The notes under the pieces were generated by a model. The model was not told the DNA's origin. It made no database searches and worked only from the letters and a program-made list of their open reading frames with translations. Source: Erigeron canadensis (lineage: Eukaryota; Streptophyta; Magnoliopsida; Asterales; Asteraceae). From it: 64,000 nt of DNA. The stretch covers positions 9,407,765-9,471,764 of the forward strand of contig NC_057767.1 of assembly GCF_010389155.1 (NCBI RefSeq). The letters run 5' to 3'. The first letter of the stretch is position 1; each line of letters starts with the position of its first letter. Below are positions 48,830 through 60,163 of this stretch, piece by piece. The translations under genes and the position numbers were made by a program.

Positions 48830-50100
48830 GAATATCAAAAAAATATATAGCTAGGATGTGTATATGTATTACATACCCTCTGGGTGATAATATCATCTGT
48901 AAGTCTAGCAACTGTACATACTGATTTAATGAGAGTAGGTGGTTGATTTAAAATTTATGTGATCGATCATTAGCTAGATCCCTTCATGAAATCGACCACC
49001 TACTACATTTAAAATTCATATGAGTATAGCAATTTTGAATGCCTATTCAAAATTGAGGATGATCTTCTGGTTGATGTATCATAATATTTGTCTAAAAATA
49101 TACCCATGGTTTTGTATAATCATGCGACATTCCCCCCCTGGCCCCCCAAAAGGCTAGATTTTTAATTTTTGGGCTCATATGTTGGGTTCATTAAACTTTT
49201 GGGGCTGGGGTCTATTAGTGGTCTTGGGTTTATTCTAACCAAATAAAGTATAAAAGTTAGTAGTATTGGACTAAGTGGGCTGGGTTGAGCATCCCCCACC
49301 TCCACTTAGCTAATTAGCTTGATTTGCCAATGTCTACAAAGACCAAGGGACGATCACATGCAGAGATGAACACTATAGAATATACCTCCTTCACCATGGA
49401 CCAAATGTGTCTTTTTCAAAAAATTTGGATTTGCTCCAGGATAGCATATTCACCATCTCTAGAACCTGCTATTTCACTTCAAAAGACCTTGCCAAAACCA
49501 TAATCGTTTCCTAGAACACTACCTCGGGTGTTGAAAGAAGCTCCGTTGCATGACTCGGATGCAGCAGCACAAAGTATATCCTCCAGAAAGAACTAATTAA
49601 TTTTACTCAAATTATTAGGGCTGAGCTCTATCTTAAGTACAGCTAACCTCGGTGCCAAACTTTCAACCACAGAACTATGGAAGCATGCTTTTGTTGTGTA
49701 TCAGACTGCTCAAAATCTAAGGTATAAAAAATGCAATCTTATTTCAATTATCAAAAACACATCAATATAATACGGCAAGCTAAGTCACTTTTACCCAAAA
49801 TTACGTCATACAGATGAAAAAAAGCGAAGCTTGTTTCAAGTTATACGAACGTGTTCTCATAAATGATTTACACAGATGAATAACTAATTAATATTACAAA
49901 AACATAACTCAAAACCACTTAAATCTAATTTAAAAAAAAAAATAAAAATCCAATGCTAGCACTTACAAACTGGAGTATTAAGTGTTTCCTACAATCATTA
50001 ACATTTATTAACCTTTTTTTTTTTAATTCCAATCTCTTATCAACACAAGCAAAACGACCAAGTACGCCAAAAAATATTGAGCTGGTGTATCCAACTTCAA
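48830..50100. other. intergenic DNA with a possible decayed coding fragment
   Basis: Mostly AT-rich. On the minus strand at about 49570-49330 an interrupted frame reads GNDYGFGK, vaguely like the DFGWGK motif of BAHD acyltransferases, with stops on both sides. The evidence is too weak to name a gene. Confidence 0.3.
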
Positions 50101-50119
50101 TTTAACAGATTTTATTATA

Positions 50120-50395
50120 GGGATTAGTATCTTGAAATGTAACAAACTTTGGACGAATGTTTATAGTGTGAAATAACTAAAGTTGTGTTCATTGTATGTA
50201 ATCATCTTTAAATTATGTGTATTGTATGTAAGAAAATGTATCTGACCAATCAAAAACTAAAATGTGTCAGTTATATATGGTTGTCACGTATGCATTCTTT
50301 CATACAATACACATAATTTAAAGATGATTACATACAAGTTATTACACAGTATAGATATTCGTCTAAAGTTTGTTATATTTCAAGATACCTATCCC
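50120..50395. mobile_element. Mutator-type MITE with 9-bp TSD
   Basis: 276 bp; termini gggattagtatcttgaaatg and its near reverse complement (catttcaag-type, ending atccc), with arms of about 120 bp. Exact 9-bp target duplication TTTATTATA at 50111-50119 and 50396-50404. The 9-bp TSD and long TIRs place it with Mutator-like MITEs. Confidence 0.88.
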
Positions 50396-50506
50396 TTTAT
50401 TATACTTACAAACTTCCAATTCATAACTGTACCATGTATTTGGCATCTTATAACTTGTAAACCCTCACAAATGACATTATCACCTTAATATTGGCAGCTA
50501 TATAGA

Positions 50507-50828
50507 CTATACTATAAGAAAAATGTCCATTATTGACCAAAAACATTTAGTTTCTAGTTTATCATAATGACCAAATTTTCGTCACTAACAATCAAAATTT
50601 GATTACTATTGTGGTTAGTTATCAAAGTTTGAGTGCTCACTTTTTGTCACTAAAGGTCCGTCACTAATTGTGTTTAGAGACAAAAAAAATGTTATTTTTT
50701 GGACTCTAATGTTGTTTAATGACCAAATTCAGTGATTACTTTTTTTAATGGTAACTAAATAATGTTATTAGTGACCAAATTTTAGTTATCATTAACAAAA
50801 ATACTCGTAGTCTTTTTTCTTGTAGGAT
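50507..50828. mobile_element. CACTA-like MITE (degenerate)
   Basis: Ends actataagaaaaatg and cttttttcttgtagg are versions of the CACTACAAGAAAA terminal motif of plant En/Spm-type elements. The interior has repeated gaccaaa and gtcactaa motifs. The TSD is unclear. Confidence 0.5.
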
Positions 50829-51143
50829 ATAGTTAGTCTTAAAGGTTTAATACAAACCATATACTTCTTGGACAATATTATAGATATATTTATAAACCCA
50901 CCAAAAACCCGAAGAACCTGCGAAAACTTTGGCCTATTTCAAAAAGCCGGCCTTCATCGTTTGTGACATCTACTTAGCCCAAAAACCAACAAATCCAGCA
51001 ATAATCCACATCTAACGACTACACAGATTGAAGCATTATTATAGTTCATTGACAGATTTGAACAAGGATATGGCTCACCCAAAACTCCTATTATTGAATA
51101 ATTACATGTAGATGTATATATACAAATATAGATTATATATATA

Positions 51144-51396
51144 CTCCATTTGTCCCATTTTAATTGTCCAATTTTGACTGGTCAAGTCAATTTTATGATT
51201 TTGACCGTAAATATTTTTGTTTGTGTTATATATTAGTTGATGAAAGTTACATCAATGAAAAATACATGTAAAACTCAATTAATTCATATATGTTACATCA
51301 AGTGTTATATAATACAAACAAAAATATTTACAATCAAAGTTGAAAGAAAAAGACTCAAAAAGGCAAAATAGGACATTTAATATGGGACGGAGGGAG
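51144..51396. mobile_element. Stowaway MITE
   Basis: 253 bp with ends ctccatttgtcccattt and gggacggagggag flanked by TA on both sides (51142-51143, 51397-51398). The CTCCCTCCGTCCC-type terminus and TA target are diagnostic for Tc1/mariner-derived Stowaway elements. The core forms a long hairpin around tttttgtttgtgttat. Confidence 0.93.
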
Positions 51397-51417
51397 TATA
51401 TATATAAAATATATATA

Positions 51418-51835
51418 TATATATATATGGGTGACAACTGTGAACCACTAAAAACCAAAGGCGGAACCTTTGGAGTTAAGGGTTACCCTCGTATCGTATT
51501 CACCACCACCATCTCTAGCTTGGATCGCTGTCCATCAAATCCATTCCATTCCCATATGTGTCCGGTGACCACCTCTTTAGATCGAATAAGGGAAACGTCT
51601 GTACCGTATCCATATGTTTTCAACAAATAACCTATATAATTTTATTTTTCAAGAAAAATAAAAATTTTGAAAATTTTTTTTTGGAATGAATTTTTATTAG
51701 AAGTAAAACATCAAAAAAAAAAAAAATCAAAAAAATAAAAATAAAAAAGTACACCAAAAAGGGGAAAATATAGTTCTCACAATTCTAACATTTGTATAGG
51801 TTCTCACGTTAACTCTACCCATATATGTATATATG
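51418..51835. mobile_element. microsatellite-flanked dispersed repeat, copy 2
   Basis: Second copy of the 40845-41295 family, again bordered by (TA)n/(GTATA)n tracts. Shares ccatcaaatcca, ccattcccatatg, gtccggtgac, gtaccgtatccata and the gttctcacgttaac end. It abuts the Stowaway MITE, so they are stacked in one TA-rich target. Confidence 0.6.
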
Positions 51836-52329
51836 TATATATGAAGAACCTGAAACCAGTACCACCACTATCTAAACCATAACTAAGTGTGTTTCCCACC
51901 AGATACCGCCATCGACTTTGTTTACGACGACATTCGATATCCACAATCATCCCCATTCGTTGAACACAACCTAGGGTGCATAACAACATAAAGAAAATTA
52001 AAAGAAGAAAGAAAAAAAAAGAATGAGAAAGAGTCGAGGAATGAGGGTCAAAGGAGGATGAAAAAGAGAAAAAAGAAGAAGGAGACGAAAGAAGAGAAGA
52101 GTGTTGTGTTAAAAATCTAAGAAAAAAAAAAGTTGTGTAGCAAAAGTTAAAAAGGCCAAAAGTTTTCTAGTCCTTAAACCATTCGTAACCATTCATCCTT
52201 TCCACCTAAATTTTTTCTTGCCACAACACCACTTTCTTATTTCTTTCACCTTTTATTTTTCTCCATTCACCTATCATTTATGCACCATCTTTATTTAATT
52301 TAAAACATAATATATATTCTAACTAAATA

Positions 52330-52545
52330 GCATATTTCATATTAATCTAATAGATATATTCTAACTAAAATAGCATATTTCATATTAATCTAACAGAAAT
52401 GAAACTTTTTTGTTTTTAACAGCGAGTTAATAGTTTATAGTTAACATTAATTCGAGACAATCCAGTGACATCCAATTAAGCAGTGAGTTAATAGTATATA
52501 GTTAGCATTAATTCGAGACAATCCAGTGACATCCAATTGAGCAGT
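52330..52545. repeat. two short tandem duplications and poly-C tract
   Basis: A 43-bp unit (attctaactaaa...catattaatcta) is doubled at about 52317-52402. A 61-bp unit (agttaatag...ccaatt) is doubled at about 52424-52545. A run of 15 C lies just beyond, at 52595-52609. Confidence 0.8.
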
Positions 52546-52739
52546 ATGTGAAGTTCGAACCATGCATGCTTGCGATGAAACTCAGGACTCTCGACCCCCC
52601 CCCCCCCCCAATAATCCGCTCTTACAAATTAGGAAGTGAGATTCGAGCCCTAATGGATTTCACCAAGGTCTAAGACTTTACCAATGCGACATCAACCCAT
52701 TGGCAACACAAATTAAATTTTTAGTGTTGTTTCTTAAGT

Positions 52740-52933
52740 AGACCTTAATTGTTATATATATAATAGTCATCTATCTTTTAACGTATAAAAAATCTACATT
52801 ATCTCATTTACATTTTATTTTTAAATCAATTATCTACACTACTCGCAGTCATCGTCACTACCGCCGGTCGCCACTACTACAACACTGCCGTCATTACCAT
52901 CATCACCGCCATAGAACACAGGTCTCCGTCTAA
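52740..52933 (+). mobile_element. Helitron-like 3' end
   Basis: ccgccggtcgccactactac and atcaccgcc precede acacaggtctccgt and CTAA followed by T (52930-52933), the same pattern as 10618 and 47617. Start uncertain. Confidence 0.4.
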
Positions 52934-54742
52934 TATATTATAATAGAACAACCACATGTGACTTGTGATACTGGTTATTTGACAAATTAACATCTTACCA
53001 TATCACGATATAAATGATTGCGTGGGATATTAGACATAAACACATAGTTAAATCCCTGCCATTTTATCATAGAGTCGAATTCTTTACATTTCTTTGGGGT
53101 ACAACATGTTATCAAGTTTCTAACTTTTTTGTCATCGAGTGTCAATACTAAAAAAATGACAATTGGTACGTACATTATATGTTGTTATAATGCAAGAAAA
53201 TATAATTTTTATATATTCTCAAATTGTTCTCACTTTAAAACTATTCCCACTTTAAGTGTTCACATTGTGTGTGTCTAAAAAAATTTCATTATACTTGAGT
53301 ATGTCGGTGACTAGAAAAAAAATATCGAGTGTCAATCAAATAAGAAAAGTTTTAAAATGATAACAGCGTGAAAAAATATAAAAAATTATTTTGTGGCATT
53401 ATAACTCCATAAAAGCAACATAATTTATAACCATTTATCATTACTTAAGTGATTAACAACACATTAATTTGTTAAATTTGAGAAATCACACTTTTTATTA
53501 TTTGCATCCATTATCTATGAAAAGAAAGAAGAAAGAAATGGATGTATAAATTTTAAAAAAAATATGATTTTTTTAGTTATAACATATCAATGTGTTGTTA
53601 AATATTTAAATAATGATAAATTGTTTTACACCATGTTCAATTTATTGTGTTATAATAATGCATCAAAATAATTTTTTTAGTGTTCTCAGGTGTTTTTACT
53701 TTAAGTTTGTTTTCATCAAAAGGATATCCAAGAAATACACCTATATAGTGAGTGCATATATGGTTTTTCTTTTTTTTTTTTTTTTTCTACAAAACTACAT
53801 AAAGTTAATATAAAAATACTAAAAAAAATACATTACTAAATAGCCAAAAGGTTGGTATTGATAAAATACTTGTATTTCATGGTTTAAAAATCTCGGGAGG
53901 GAGATATTTTTAAGTATTTTGGTTAAAGTTCTGGTTACATCTTAGGTGTTCGAGTTAGAGTAGAAATAAGATAGTTGGTATTTGAAATCCTAACTACTAA
54001 CTATTAACGACTAACTCCTTAAAAAAATAATAATCTACCAGTAAACTAAAATAAGATTGAGTTATTCTTTAATCGACATGTGATATTCTATTTAATTGAC
54101 ACGTGTCCATTTTAATTTAATATAACTAAACCTTATCTTTTTCTTTTTCATATATATTGTAACTAATAATAAAAATCCTTTTATTATTATTAATCGGTAT
54201 GTAGAGATTTGATTTTTACCTATATTTTTAATCTCTTTGGTTTTTTTTTCCGTACTTCCAAGGCATTCTATTTATTCCATTTACTAATTTTATTAGATTA
54301 TTTAAACATTTATAGATTAGCATCTCCCTTATATTACCGATGCATTTTTTTCCTTTAATAATATTTTGGTTAAGTTACTTAATAACTAAAATACTAAACG
54401 TCTAAAGATTAAAATGTACCATATCATCAACTAGCCTTCAGGGTGTCTACTGAACGAGTATTATCAAAAAGAAATATATATATATATATATATACATATC
54501 TCAAAGGTTTTAGAAAAAAAATGAAAGATGTTAGATTAAAACTAAATAAAATTCAAATAGACAAAGTAAAACTTTAAACGATCCAAATAAAGGAAAAAGT
54601 GTGCGTAGGACAAGAATAGTTGTCAAGAACTTTGACTATAGTGTCGAGCTGAAAGGTGATCTTATATGTATGATCCGAGTAATGTCAGGTTCTAGCACTT
54701 CTACCAAATTGAAAATTGGTTAGTTGAATAGCAACTCCATCG
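52934..54742. other. AT-rich intergenic DNA
   Basis: No gene, RNA or terminal repeat recognised; only short frames and simple repeats (T-tract at 53768-53787, TA tract at 54476-54495). Confidence 0.5.
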
Positions 54743-57038
54743 ATTAAAATAGAAATAAAGACATGGGAGTGTAACCAATCATGACCAAAATGCTATGTAA
54801 TGTACTAATCTACTCGACTTGCTATCGAGTGTAACCAACTATGTTTTTTCGGTTATGCAATTTAAGCAATCGGCTAAGAAACAAATTACCGTTACCACTT
54901 CAATTTTAATTAAAAAATTATCCAGTTGTAACACCTGCCATTTTGACCGGTTAACGCATGCGAACTCGTAAAACGAAAATTAGTTAAATTGAAGTAAATA
55001 AACTTTTGTAATGAAAAGGTAAGCATGCGAATAGTCATTAGAAGCGTAATCCCAAAATATGTTTGATTTTGTCAATGAACAATTTGAACGAGTCTCGTGT
55101 TAGAAGTCTTAACGAAATGAATCATTTCTTAGGAGAAACCGGAACTAGTCGCGAAAGTGCAATAGGGGAACAAAACCCCTCCCCACCTCTCATTTATCCC
55201 TTATCTCTTCACACACAAAAACACACACTCTCTCTTTTTCTCTCTAAAACACAACAACACACACACAAAAACCATTTTCTTCCTCCTTTTTCTTGGATCC
55301 AAAAATTAAGGGTTTTGTGGCATCAAATTGTTAATTAATCATTGTATAATAATAACCTCTTGCAAAACTTCAAGATTTATGGGTTATGTGAGTGTTCATC
55401 TTCTCCAGAGCTTAAAACCGGATTTTTAGGTTCGGGTTAAATTGGTACGTGTTCTTTAGCTCAAAATGTTCCCCTTAACTAGTAGAATACTTCCTTGTTA
55501 TAGATCTAAGCGATTTGCGGTCGATTCGAGTGTAAAATGGTTGTTTTTGCTTAAAAAGGGGTCTTGGTTTAGATCTTGAGATTTAGAGAGTGGGTTTTGT
55601 TTAAGAGTTGATTTTTACACTTGCTTAAAATCAAAGTTTGAAGCTTTGATTTTGACGTTTGGTGGCTCGATTAGAGGTCAAAAACACGTTTTCTCTGCAT
55701 TCTGAAGCATATCGCGTCGCGAGGGTGGTGTGTCATGTCGTGAGTCTTTCATAAACTTGGAAAATCGTTTTCACGTCAAAATATCACGCCGTGATATCAA
55801 AATATCGCGCCACGGTGTCAATATATCGCGCCCTTTAAGTCAATTTATCGCGCCGTGATACTTTGCAAGAAAGTCATTTTCAAATGTCAATAACTTTTAA
55901 ACCGTAAGTCCGTTTTTGACGATTCCAGCGGCCACGGATGCGTAATTGAGACTAATTTCTAATGGTATATGCTTCTGAGTGCAAAAATTAGTTTGAACAA
56001 TTCAAAAGTTTTTATTAAGCAACAGTGGTCATGTCCCGACTAGTCATTGTGAAACAAAACGTAATGATTTCACCTTGGTTGGATCAAAGCCTTATAAAAT
56101 GGACATAATAAAGCTTTTATAGTAATATTAGGTCAATATTGATTGGATCTCACCTCTTGATATGCTTAGGATTAATGTGATACGTGTATGATATGTTTCA
56201 GCTATTGTGGACGTCGGTTCTACTTCCTTTCATCTTGGGCTTGTCATTACTCGTCGCAAGTGAGTTCCGTAGCTCCCTACTCAATTGAGATTCGGGCTGA
56301 AAAGTGTACACATACATGCTTGTTTGATTGTTTGGATAATTTGATTGATGACTTATTTGTTTGACTGATTGATGGATAGTTTTGATTGATTGTTTGATTG
56401 ATGGATAATCTTGATTGATTGTTTAATCGATGGATAGTCTTGATTGATTGAATGATGGATTGATTGACACGTTTGATTGATTACGCATATGATTGTGATA
56501 TTGTGATTATTTAGGATAGATGTACCTACATGGAAGTCGGTTATACCTTCAAAGAGTTTGAGATGTGGTAGGAAGGCTGCGGGTGACCCTATATGTAAGC
56601 ATCGAGAACTCGTTGAAAGTAGAATCCTCTTAAGTGTATGTACGTATAGCTTTGGTTGGTTAATGATTGATGGATTGTGATTGAGGTAACACGCATTGTT
56701 GGTTATTGATGAGATGTACGTAGCCCCAAGCTAATGGGAAACGTGAGCGTGAACGTACGCACCCCTTTTGCATGGGAAACGTGTGCGAGGCCGTTCGCTC
56801 CCCGGGGTACGTAAACACACATACGTATTGATATGGTTATTGATGAGACGCAAGCACCCCCAAGCTAATGGGAAACGTGAGCGATAATTGTGCCGGGGGA
56901 CTTGTACATTTTTGATGATTGTTGAGAGACACATGATATACACTCACGCATTGATTGATCATGTCGCATGCACATATACTTTATGCATCCTTTATTGTTT
57001 CGTATACTCATTGATGTTGATATTACTTATGCATAATT

Positions 57039-57257
57039 GTGCCGTTGAATGAAATTGAGGTCGATAATAATTTAAATTATGTGGAGGAACCTATTGCCAT
57101 AGTGGAAGAAGAACTTAGAAGAGTACAAAATAAGATAGTGAGGACCTATAAAATTTTGTGGAAGCATGGAAGATTATCCGATTGCACATGGGAGTCCGAG
57201 CATGATGTTCTCGTTTACTATCCGTCTTTACATATGGCTTGGATCACGAGGTCGTGA
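57039..57257 (+). pseudogene. Ty3/gypsy pol C-terminal tail (chromodomain-like)
   Basis: 72 codons read NEIEVDNNLNYVEEPIAI, then RRVQNKIVRTYKILWKHG, TWESEHD and YPSLH. This is the end of the integrase/chromodomain tail found in many plant Ty3/gypsy polyproteins (EEP-I, I-x-K-x-W, TWE-E and YP-LF landmarks). It starts abruptly after non-coding LTR-A sequence, so the apparent ATG is not a true start. It ends 20 bp before LTR-B, with the purine tract between. Confidence 0.8.
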
Positions 57258-57279
57258 TCCGTTCCAAGTGGGAGAGAGT

Positions 57280-59325
57280 TGTAACACCCCAAAGTTTTTA
57301 AGGTAAAGAAATTAACCACTTTTTATAGTTTTGACACTAAATTAATTTCCTAGTATTTTATTTTTAGATATGGGGTTAATTTAGTTGGAACTTTAGCGGA
57401 TAGCGGGTAAAAATACCCACAAAATTAGAAAAGGGTGTGGCAAGCCCATGAAGTGCCAGCTATCCATTCTTTGTGACTCACTCTTCCATTTCTCTTATTC
57501 TCTACTTCTCCAAAATTCTTCAATCTTCTTCTTTTTAATTCTTTCAAATCAAAGCTTAATTCCTTCAAGTTCAAGATAAAAATTATAATAATAATCATCA
57601 CCAACAATCCTTATCAAGCAAAAATTGAAAAGTTAGGGTTTGTGGTGAAGGTGGTGGTGGCCGAAATTTAGAAGGAAGAAAGGGGAAGAAATTGTGATTT
57701 GAAAACCCTAATCTTTTATCTCCCATTCTAGAGGTATTGATTCACTTAACCTAATTTTAATCTTTTTCATTTAATTAGGGTTCTTGAGACATCAATTTTG
57801 GCGATTTTGCTAGAATTGAGTTATTATATCTTTTTCATTTATTATATGTTTTAGGGATTTAATTAGGGTTCTTGAGTTATTCTTATATATTATAGTTTGT
57901 TATTGAGTTGCATGATGAATTTAATTAAGGTTTTGAATAATTGACATTGAAACTTTGATTATGAAAGAGTGGTGATTTTGCTAGTTTAATGAAATGATGA
58001 TGAAAGTGGTAGATTGAACTACCTAGTGAAGTTATTGAAAGTGAAAGCAACTCAATGACAAATAGGATTGGAATTGGATTTAGAAAAGACTAGTGAATGA
58101 TATAAATGACTAAGTTGAGTTAGTCAAGTTTGTGAATGTAAGCTTATGCATATTATGATATGATTATAGGTTGAAGTTTGTATTTGTGCATTGCCATATT
58201 ATCGGGTTATTGTTCAAGTCGCGGAGGAGCTGAGTATATTTGCATACCTTTGTGTATACGTTGGGTCAATTATCATACGATGTTGAGCAGTTTCCATATG
58301 TGGTAATTGACTTGGCGTTAAGCCCATTTGGGGCATAGTGTTTATGAGGCCTAAGAACCTCCGGGACCTAAGAATCCCGATATGTGATTTAGTGGGGCCT
58401 AAGAAGCCCTTGTGTATGAGGCCTAAGAACCTTCGGGACCTAAGAATCCCGATATGTGATATTGATTATGTTGTTTAGCTTATATGGATCCATGTATAGC
58501 GTTAAAGTACAAAGGTGAGTATGTAGGTATGGCTCGACGGGGTCATAGGTTACATATAATAGTCCTTTGTGCGTTGCCCTCCTTCGTGTTCATTAATGTA
58601 TGCAAGTATATTCACTAAGCCTTTGCTTATATTTTTAGTTGTTTCAATTTTTCTTATAGGCGGTTCCAAAAGAAGGAACTGAGTTGATTAACTAGAAGTT
58701 TGAAGTTAAAGTCTTTTGGAAGAATTGAAGGTAGATTGGTACTTTTGCGTAGATAATTAGAGGTCCCACCTCATTTATGGCTCTTGATACGTTTTTGGTC
58801 GTTTGGCAATACTTCGCTTCAGTTTGTTGGTACAATTTTAGGTTGTAAAGGTCTTTTGGTTGACCCATTTGGTGGTCAAGGAAGTTGTGAATGTTGTATT
58901 GACGTTAAATCATGATGTAATGATGTTTTATACCATTTGAAGTCTTAGATATGGTTTTAAAAGGGTTGGAAATGTGTCGAATGTGTTCCAAGTATTGGAG
59001 TGTGTCAAAATGAAGTTTTGGAAATTTTGGGCAGTAGGTACCCACTGCGCTGCAGTGGGCATGTGTAGCCCCACTGCGCCGCAGTGGGGTTGTTTTGGAA
59101 TCGTTGGCCGCAGGAGCCCACTGCGCCGCAGTGGGCAGGTGTAGTCCCACTGCGCCGCAGTGAGTAAACACTAAAAAAAAATAAAAATTTTGTGTCTTCT
59201 TTTATCGAGTCCAGTCCTTTTAGATTCACCGGATCCCTTTTATTCATTTAGACTTATTCTACGATAATTCCATGTATACGCTATATCTTTTTGGTAATAT
59301 TTCGAGCCTAGCTCGGGGTGTTACA
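57280..59325 (+). repeat. LTR of family B (3' LTR)
   Basis: 2,046 bp, TGTAACACCCC to GGGGTGTTACA, preceded by a purine tract. Same family as 22930-24962. Includes an acceptor-like tttcttatagg at about 58660 opposite the position used in copy 1 (24269), but the donor GT of copy 1 is CT here (about 58230). Confidence 0.88.
59041..59163. repeat. palindrome array in LTR family B, copy 2
   Basis: Four palindromes of the form cccactgcgcNgcagtgggc at 59041, 59070, 59117 and 59145, spaced by 8-28 bp. The minus-strand frames through here read a repeated RRSG/CGAVG pattern that is only a translation of the palindromes. Confidence 0.88.
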
Positions 59326-59412
59326 CCAGTGGTCAACGAGAACTCCACTTCACCAGCCGCCGGTCAACAAAACAAACAATGAACTGTATGATCATCTAGA
59401 GGGAAAGGGGAA

Positions 59413-59646
59413 ATGGTGAAATCAACAAAAATCCACCCAAGCAACGATCATCCATTATTAGCATCAGCAGGAGGAAGAAGATCAGAAAATGACGATCCAA
59501 GTTCATATTCATTGGAAAAATTCAAACTGTACGAAACAAGAGCCAGGTATTACCTGATTTGGAGTAATTGTAATAAGTGATATTTCCGGGTATTGAAAAT
59601 AGATAGAATGGAAGCATCCGAATTGAATATAAGCCAAGACCCAGTT
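59413..59646 (+). pseudogene. SAC-domain phosphoinositide phosphatase, N-terminal exon fragment
   Basis: From ATG at 59413 the frame reads MVKSTKIHPSNDHPLL, then SSYSLEKFKLYETRARYYLI, a stop TGA at 59578-59580, and continues in the same frame as YFRVLKIDRMEASELNIS-QDP. This matches the start of plant SAC2-5-type polyphosphoinositide phosphatases (SLEKF-LYETRARFYLIG, then F-RVLKIDR, ELNI). In a working gene the SAC domain removes phosphate from PI(3,5)P2 at the tonoplast. Here only the N-terminus remains, the NK-x-F site is a stop codon, and the rest (catalytic CX5R included) is missing. It is captured cargo of the Pack-MULE, cut off by a tandem repeat. Confidence 0.8.
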
Positions 59647-59990
59647 ATCGCGATTTTAATTTTTCCGGCGAATCACCATTTTTTCCGGTGAGTGTTGGAT
59701 TCGAAAACTTTTGGTCAGGGTTTGTGCGGGATCAATTTTTGAGTCGATTGGTGGTAGTTTCAAGTCTTAATTCGAAGAACAACAAAGTTATCGCGATTTT
59801 AATTTTTCCGGCTAATCACCATATTTTCCAGCGAGTGTTGGATTAGAAAACTTTTGGTCAGGGTTTGTGCGGGATCAATTTTTGCGTCGATTGGTGGTAG
59901 TTTCAAGTCTTAATTCGAAGAAACAACAGAGTTATCGCGATTTTAATTTTTCCGGTGAATTACCATTTTTTCCGGCGAGTGTTAGACTAG
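59644..59990. repeat. 142-144-bp tandem repeat (2.4 units)
   Basis: gttatcgcgattttaatttt starts at 59644, 59786 and 59930. Units include ttttccggcgagtgttgga, ggtcagggtttgtgcggga and ggtggtagtttcaagtctta. The repeat begins directly after the CCA codon of the SAC fragment, at a GT that could be the captured intron's donor. Confidence 0.85.
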
Positions 59991-60163
59991 TAAGGATGAT
60001 GATGATGGAAACCGGATGAAAACCTTTTGTAGCTGGTTGCTTACATTGCATAACCCAAAAAATATAGCTGATTACACTAGATAGCAAGTCGAGTAGATGG
60101 GTATATTACATTGTTTTTTGGTCATAGTTGGTTACACTCCCATGCCTTTATCCCGTTAAAATA

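Larger units (their letters stand above)
54927..59325 (+). mobile_element. chimeric LTR insertion: LTR-A 5' part joined to Ty3/gypsy 3' end with LTR-B
   Basis: Starts TGTAACACCTGCC, ends GGGGTGTTACA, and is flanked by CCAGT on both sides (54922-54926, 59326-59330). 54927-about 57035 is an LTR of one family (A): CT-rich leader near 55210, GTGAGT at 56260, gattgatt-rich stretch and ccccaagctaatgggaaacg repeats. It is cut in its U5. From about 57036 come the last pol codons, a purine tract (about 57266-57279) and a different LTR (B). No PBS, gag, protease, RT or integrase core lies between. Two unlike ends with one shared TSD is abnormal for an LTR element. Confidence 0.7.
54752..60154. mobile_element. 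Pack-MULE carrying a SAC-domain gene fragment, interrupted by an LTR insertion
   Basis: The left TIR (54752-about 54890) and the reverse complement of the right TIR (about 60020-60154) align over roughly 130 bp: aaaga/ggcatgggagtgtaacca, tatgaccaaaa, atctactcgacttgctatc and ggttatgcaat-taagcaa. The flanks ATTAAAATA (54743-54751) and GTTAAAATA (60155-60163) match at 8 of 9 bases, the length expected for Mutator-like TSDs. Between them are a SAC phosphatase exon fragment, a tandem repeat and a nested LTR insertion (54927-59325). Without the insertion, the element is about 1.0 kb. No transposase. Confidence 0.75.

Noticed and set aside
55700..55870. Clustered atcgcgcc motifs as a regulatory array
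   Set aside because: Imperfect repeats of a short phrase within LTR-A; spacing and sequence too irregular to claim a site array.
57425..57607. 60-codon minus-strand frame
   Set aside because: Shadow in the T/C-rich leader part of LTR-B.
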